NCBI RefSeq assembly: GCF_900188345.1
Contig: NZ_FZOD01000003.1
Span: forward strand, 1 to 64,000
Source of the DNA: Streptosporangium subroseum
GTDB taxonomy: Bacteria; Actinomycetota; Actinomycetes; Streptosporangiales; Streptosporangiaceae
Length of the DNA: 64,000 bases
Reading direction: 5' to 3'
How positions within the stretch are numbered: position 1 is the stretch's first letter; each line of letters opens with the position of its first letter. The notes below the pieces were generated by a model. That model was given only the letters and a program-made list of their open reading frames with translations. It was not told where the DNA came from and ran no database searches. Of the stretch, positions 59,756 through 64,000 are shown in pieces. A program made the position numbers and the translations under genes.

Positions 59756-59876
59756 ACGGATCGGACCGGCTCGTGCTCGGCTCCAGGCCGGTGCGCCACC
59801 CGGCCCGCGGGTCCGGGGATCTTCGACCGGCCACGGCGAACCGTGACCGATTCGAGGTGGCCACGTCACGGACCGC

Positions 59877-61238
59877 CTACCGGCGGAAGGCCGCGCCCGG
59901 GTGGGTCTCGGGCAGCCGGTGGATGCCGGGACCCAGCAGGCGTTCCCGCAGGGTGGTGTCGTCGTAGGACGTACGGTAACGGCCACGCTTCTGGAGCTCG
60001 GGCACGACGAGTTCGATGAAGTCCTCCGCCGTTCCCGGTGACAGGTACTGCATCAGGTTGAACCCGGCCGCGCCCGTCTCGTCGGCCCAGCGCTCGATCT
60101 CGTCGGCCACCCGCTCCGGCGTACCCGCGACGAAGAACGGCCCGCCCTGGCCGATCCTGCCGACGGAGTCGAGCACGTCCCCCACGCGCAGCCCCCTGCC
60201 CACCAGGGGGCGTACGGCACGCTCGGTGAAGTCACCGCCCCGCGCCACGATGTCGTCGATGCTGTCGGCGGGGTCGTAGGCGGCCAGGTCGATGCCGCTG
60301 CCGCGCTGGGCGAGGAAGCCCGCCGCCCTGATGTGGCGCTGCAGATCCGCGACCTTCGCGTCGGCCTCCCGCTGGGTCTCGGCGACGATGACCGAGGCGC
60401 CGGGGAAGACCTTGATGTGTCCGGGGTCGCGCCCGTGCGCCGCGGTCCGCCGCTTGATGTCGGCGATCTCCTCCCGCAGCGCCTCGATCGAGGGGGCCCC
60501 GGTGAAGACGGCTTCGGCGTGCTTGGCCGCGAAGTCCTTCCCGCGCTCCGAGTTGCCCGCCTGGTAGATCACCGGGGTGCGCTGCGGGGAGGGCTCGGAC
60601 AGGTGCGGTCCCGCGACCCTGAAGTGCTTTCCCACGTGGTCGATCGGATGGACCTTGGTCGGGTCCGCGTAGACGTGCCGCTCCCTGTCGCGGACGACGG
60701 CGTCGTCCTCCCAGCTGCCCTCCCAGAGCTTGTAGAGCACCTCGAGATACTCCTCGGCGATCTCGTAGCGCAGGTCGTGCTCGATCTCGTCGTCCAGCCC
60801 GAAGTTCCTGGCGGCGCTGCGCAGGTAGGAGGTCACCACGTTCCACGCCACCCGCCCCTTGGTGAGGTGGTCCAGCGTGGACATCCGGCGGGCGTGCCCG
60901 AACGGCGGCTCGTAGGTGGTGGAGAACGTCACGGCGAATCCCAGATGCCGGGTCACGGCCGCCATCGCGGGCACCACGAGCAGCGGGTCGTTCGCGGGGA
61001 TCTGCACCGCCTCGCTGATGGCGGTCTCGGGCCCGCCCCGGTAACGGTCGTAGGCCCCGACGACGTCGGCCAGGAAAACCGCGTCGAACAGGCCGCGTTC
61101 CAGCAGCGTGGCCAGCTCCGTCCAGTACTCGAGGTCGGTGTAGCGATGCCGGTTGTTGTCCGGATGCGTCCACAGCCCGTGCTGGATATGGCCGACGCAG
61201 TTCATCTCGAAAAGGTTGAAGTGAATGATGTCAGTCAA
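59877..61238 (-). CDS. NtaA/SnaA/DszA-type flavin-dependent monooxygenase
   Basis: A 453-residue class C flavin monooxygenase (luciferase-like) with TDIIHFNLFEMNCVGHIQHGLWTHPDN at the N-terminus, TYEPPFGHARRMSTLDHLTKGRVAWNVVTSY and VIYQAGNSERGKDFAAKHAEAVF. This is the NtaA/SnaA/DszA group, which needs reduced FMN from a partner reductase and cleaves C-S, C-N or related bonds. It overlaps the upstream acyl-CoA-dehydrogenase-like gene by 4 bases. Pairing with that enzyme and a peptide-type ABC transporter suggests uptake and oxidation of an organosulfur or amino-carboxylate compound. Confidence 0.92.
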   Translation of the reverse strand: MTDIIHFNLFEMNCVGHIQHGLWTHPDNNRHRYTDLEYWTELATLLERGLFDAVFLADVVGAYDRYRGGPETAISEAVQIPANDPLLVVPAMAAVTRHLGFAVTFSTTYEPPFGHARRMSTLDHLTKGRVAWNVVTSYLRSAARNFGLDDEIEHDLRYEIAEEYLEVLYKLWEGSWEDDAVVRDRERHVYADPTKVHPIDHVGKHFRVAGPHLSEPSPQRTPVIYQAGNSERGKDFAAKHAEAVFTGAPSIEALREEIADIKRRTAAHGRDPGHIKVFPGASVIVAETQREADAKVADLQRHIRAAGFLAQRGSGIDLAAYDPADSIDDIVARGGDFTERAVRPLVGRGLRVGDVLDSVGRIGQGGPFFVAGTPERVADEIERWADETGAAGFNLMQYLSPGTAEDFIELVVPELQKRGRYRTSYDDTTLRERLLGPGIHRLPETHPGAAFRR

Positions 61239-62458
61239 CGTCGCCTGCTCCGTGGATCGTTGGGACGGGCGGGTGCGATGCCGTTGAGATGGAAGTTGCC
61301 GACGTCATGCACCTTCGCCCTGCGCGGGTCGTGGATGGTGTGCGTGCGCGCGTTGCGCCAGTGCCGGTCCAGGTTGTGCGAGCGCAGCGACGCGCTCGCC
61401 CCCGCGAGCGCGAACCACTCGCTGGTCACCCGGTTCGCGGCGGTGTCGGCGTGGGCCCGGGCCGCGGCCATCGCCACGGCCGCCTCGGCCTCCCAGCGTG
61501 CCGCCTCCTCGGGGTCGTCGGTGTTCGCGATCGCCGCGCGAGCCTCGTCGATCACGTTTCCCGCGCTCTCCAGCAGCGCGCGGGCGGCCCTGGTCAGCAC
61601 GGCCAGCTCGCCGAACAGTTGCACCACGACGGGGTCCTCGACGACCCGCGTGAGCTCGTTGCCCGGCCACCCGCCCTTGGTGTAGCCGCTCAGGAAGGCG
61701 GCGGCGTCGGCCAGCGCGCCCTCCGCGATGCCGGTGTCGATCGCCGCGTGGAGCAGCAGGCCGAAGCTGCGGAACGTGCCGGCGCGCTCGTAGGTCCGGT
61801 GGCCGGCCACGATCCGGTCGGCGGGCACGTGGACGTCCTCCAGCAGTACGGTGCCGCTCGCCGTGGTGCGCTGACCCATGCCGTCCCAGTCGTCGATCAC
61901 TGTCAGGCCGGGCGCGTCGCGCGGGACGAACGCCGTGTGGTGCAGATCCTCGTCGTCAACGGCGATCACCGGGATCCAGTGCGCGAACAGGGCCCCGGTG
62001 GAGTAGATCTTGTGGCCGGAGATCAGGAACCCGCCGTCCTCCCCCGGCCGCAGGCGGGCGCGCCGGCGCGAGCCGTCGGGGGCGCGGGCGTCGACCGCGG
62101 CGTTGCCGAGCTGCCGGCCCGCCAGCACCTCGCGGTAGAAGAACTCCCGCTGCTCGGGCGTGCCGTTCTCCCTGATCGAGTCCACGTACCAGAAGTGGTT
62201 CTGCGGGATCTGGCCGATGCTGCCGTCGGCCGCGGCCAGCTCCCTGATGACCGCGCCGAGGGTCGCCGTACGGACCCCGGCGCCGCCGTGTTCCGCCGGA
62301 ACGGTGATCCCGAGCAGGCCGCTGTCGGACAGCGCCTCGATCTCCGCCACCGGCAGGATCCGCTCCGCGTCCCGCCGCGCGGCGCCCTCGGCGAATCCGC
62401 GGGCCAGCGTGCGGGCGACCTCCACGGCTTCCTCGTCGGTTTTGATGACATGAACCAT
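61235..62458 (-). CDS. acyl-CoA-dehydrogenase-fold monooxygenase (SfnB/DszC like)
   Basis: A 407-residue flavoprotein with the acyl-CoA dehydrogenase fold (GLLGITVPAEHGGAGVRTATLG, NHFWYVDSIRENGTPEQREFF, GHKIYSTGALFAHW, and a long C-terminal helical bundle). It lacks the catalytic Glu context of true dehydrogenases and resembles SfnB/DszC FMN-dependent monooxygenases of sulfur scavenging. It is translationally coupled (ATGA) to the DszA-type gene. Probably part of the same catabolic pathway. Confidence 0.9.
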   Translation of the reverse strand: MVHVIKTDEEAVEVARTLARGFAEGAARRDAERILPVAEIEALSDSGLLGITVPAEHGGAGVRTATLGAVIRELAAADGSIGQIPQNHFWYVDSIRENGTPEQREFFYREVLAGRQLGNAAVDARAPDGSRRRARLRPGEDGGFLISGHKIYSTGALFAHWIPVIAVDDEDLHHTAFVPRDAPGLTVIDDWDGMGQRTTASGTVLLEDVHVPADRIVAGHRTYERAGTFRSFGLLLHAAIDTGIAEGALADAAAFLSGYTKGGWPGNELTRVVEDPVVVQLFGELAVLTRAARALLESAGNVIDEARAAIANTDDPEEAARWEAEAAVAMAAARAHADTAANRVTSEWFALAGASASLRSHNLDRHWRNARTHTIHDPRRAKVHDVGNFHLNGIAPARPNDPRSRRR

Positions 62459-62468
62459 GGTCGACTCC

Positions 62469-64000
<1,532 letters not shown>

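Noticed and set aside
59877..62458. Flavin monooxygenase and acyl-CoA-dehydrogenase-like enzyme as tailoring enzymes of the heptapeptides
   Set aside because: They are on the opposite strand, translationally coupled to each other and 10 bases from a peptide-class ABC importer gene, a standard catabolic operon layout.

Overview
The window is high-GC actinomycete chromosome, most like the Streptosporangiaceae or a related filamentous genus. The evidence is strong G/C third-position codon bias, GTG starts, an AfsR-type SARP, PadR, PucR and TetR regulators, an F420-type LLM oxidoreductase, a mycothiol-type DsbA-like nitroreductase, cobalamin genes and many ABC-2 exporters. Species placement is inference.

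Layout. 1-5.0 kb: a DrrAB-type exporter end, a cytochrome P450, and a second ABC-2 exporter coupled to a PucR-type regulator. 5.2-10 kb: patatin lipase, PlsC-like acyltransferase, a SHOCT membrane peptide, cobyric acid synthase and a DsbA-like protein. 10-14 kb: an ECF42-type sigma factor with its YCII/DGPF partner and a divergent DUF998 gene. Matching TGTCGA-N17-CGAC promoters face both ways, and the sigma factor is fused to a catalytically dead tyrosine-recombinase module. 14-19 kb: cobD, a small kinase, a PadR-regulated DrrAB exporter and tRNA-Arg(TCT). 19.2-26.3 kb: a lower-GC accessory stretch with a broken IS630-type element, an intact ISL3-type element, orphan lipoproteins, a DUF6368-like gene and two tRNA-Gly-like att remnants. 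26.5-35 kb: Nudix, GNAT, LLM, aldo/keto reductase with divergent TetR, a TPP riboswitch on tenA, a hydrolase and a Tat-exported phospholipase C. 35-38 kb: furA-katG. 38.5-54.3 kb: orphan histidine kinase, two genes (SDR and unknown) sharing one promoter/operator design, a secreted RNase with barstar, a PIN-domain toxin-antitoxin pair, truncated gene remnants, a NarL-type two-component pair and a racemase.

The most unusual locus is 54.6-59.7 kb. A 996-residue AfsR/SARP regulator is followed, four bases after its stop, by three 11-bp direct repeats of the kind SARPs bind. Next come eight tandem micro-genes of 24 bp each, every one with a strong Shine-Dalgarno, encoding heptapeptides of consensus M-R-G-x-[D/E]-W-x, and then an MFS exporter. 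I read this as a candidate system of ultra-short peptide genes (regulator, peptide array, exporter), comparable in precursor size only to biarylitide-type pentapeptide genes, but with no modifying enzyme alongside.

59.9-64 kb: a convergent flavin monooxygenase, acyl-CoA-dehydrogenase-like and oligopeptide-type ABC ATPase operon that runs off the right edge. A recurring oddity is short tandem duplications that span stop codons at the 3' ends of genes (about 11.5, 16.2 and 59.65 kb).
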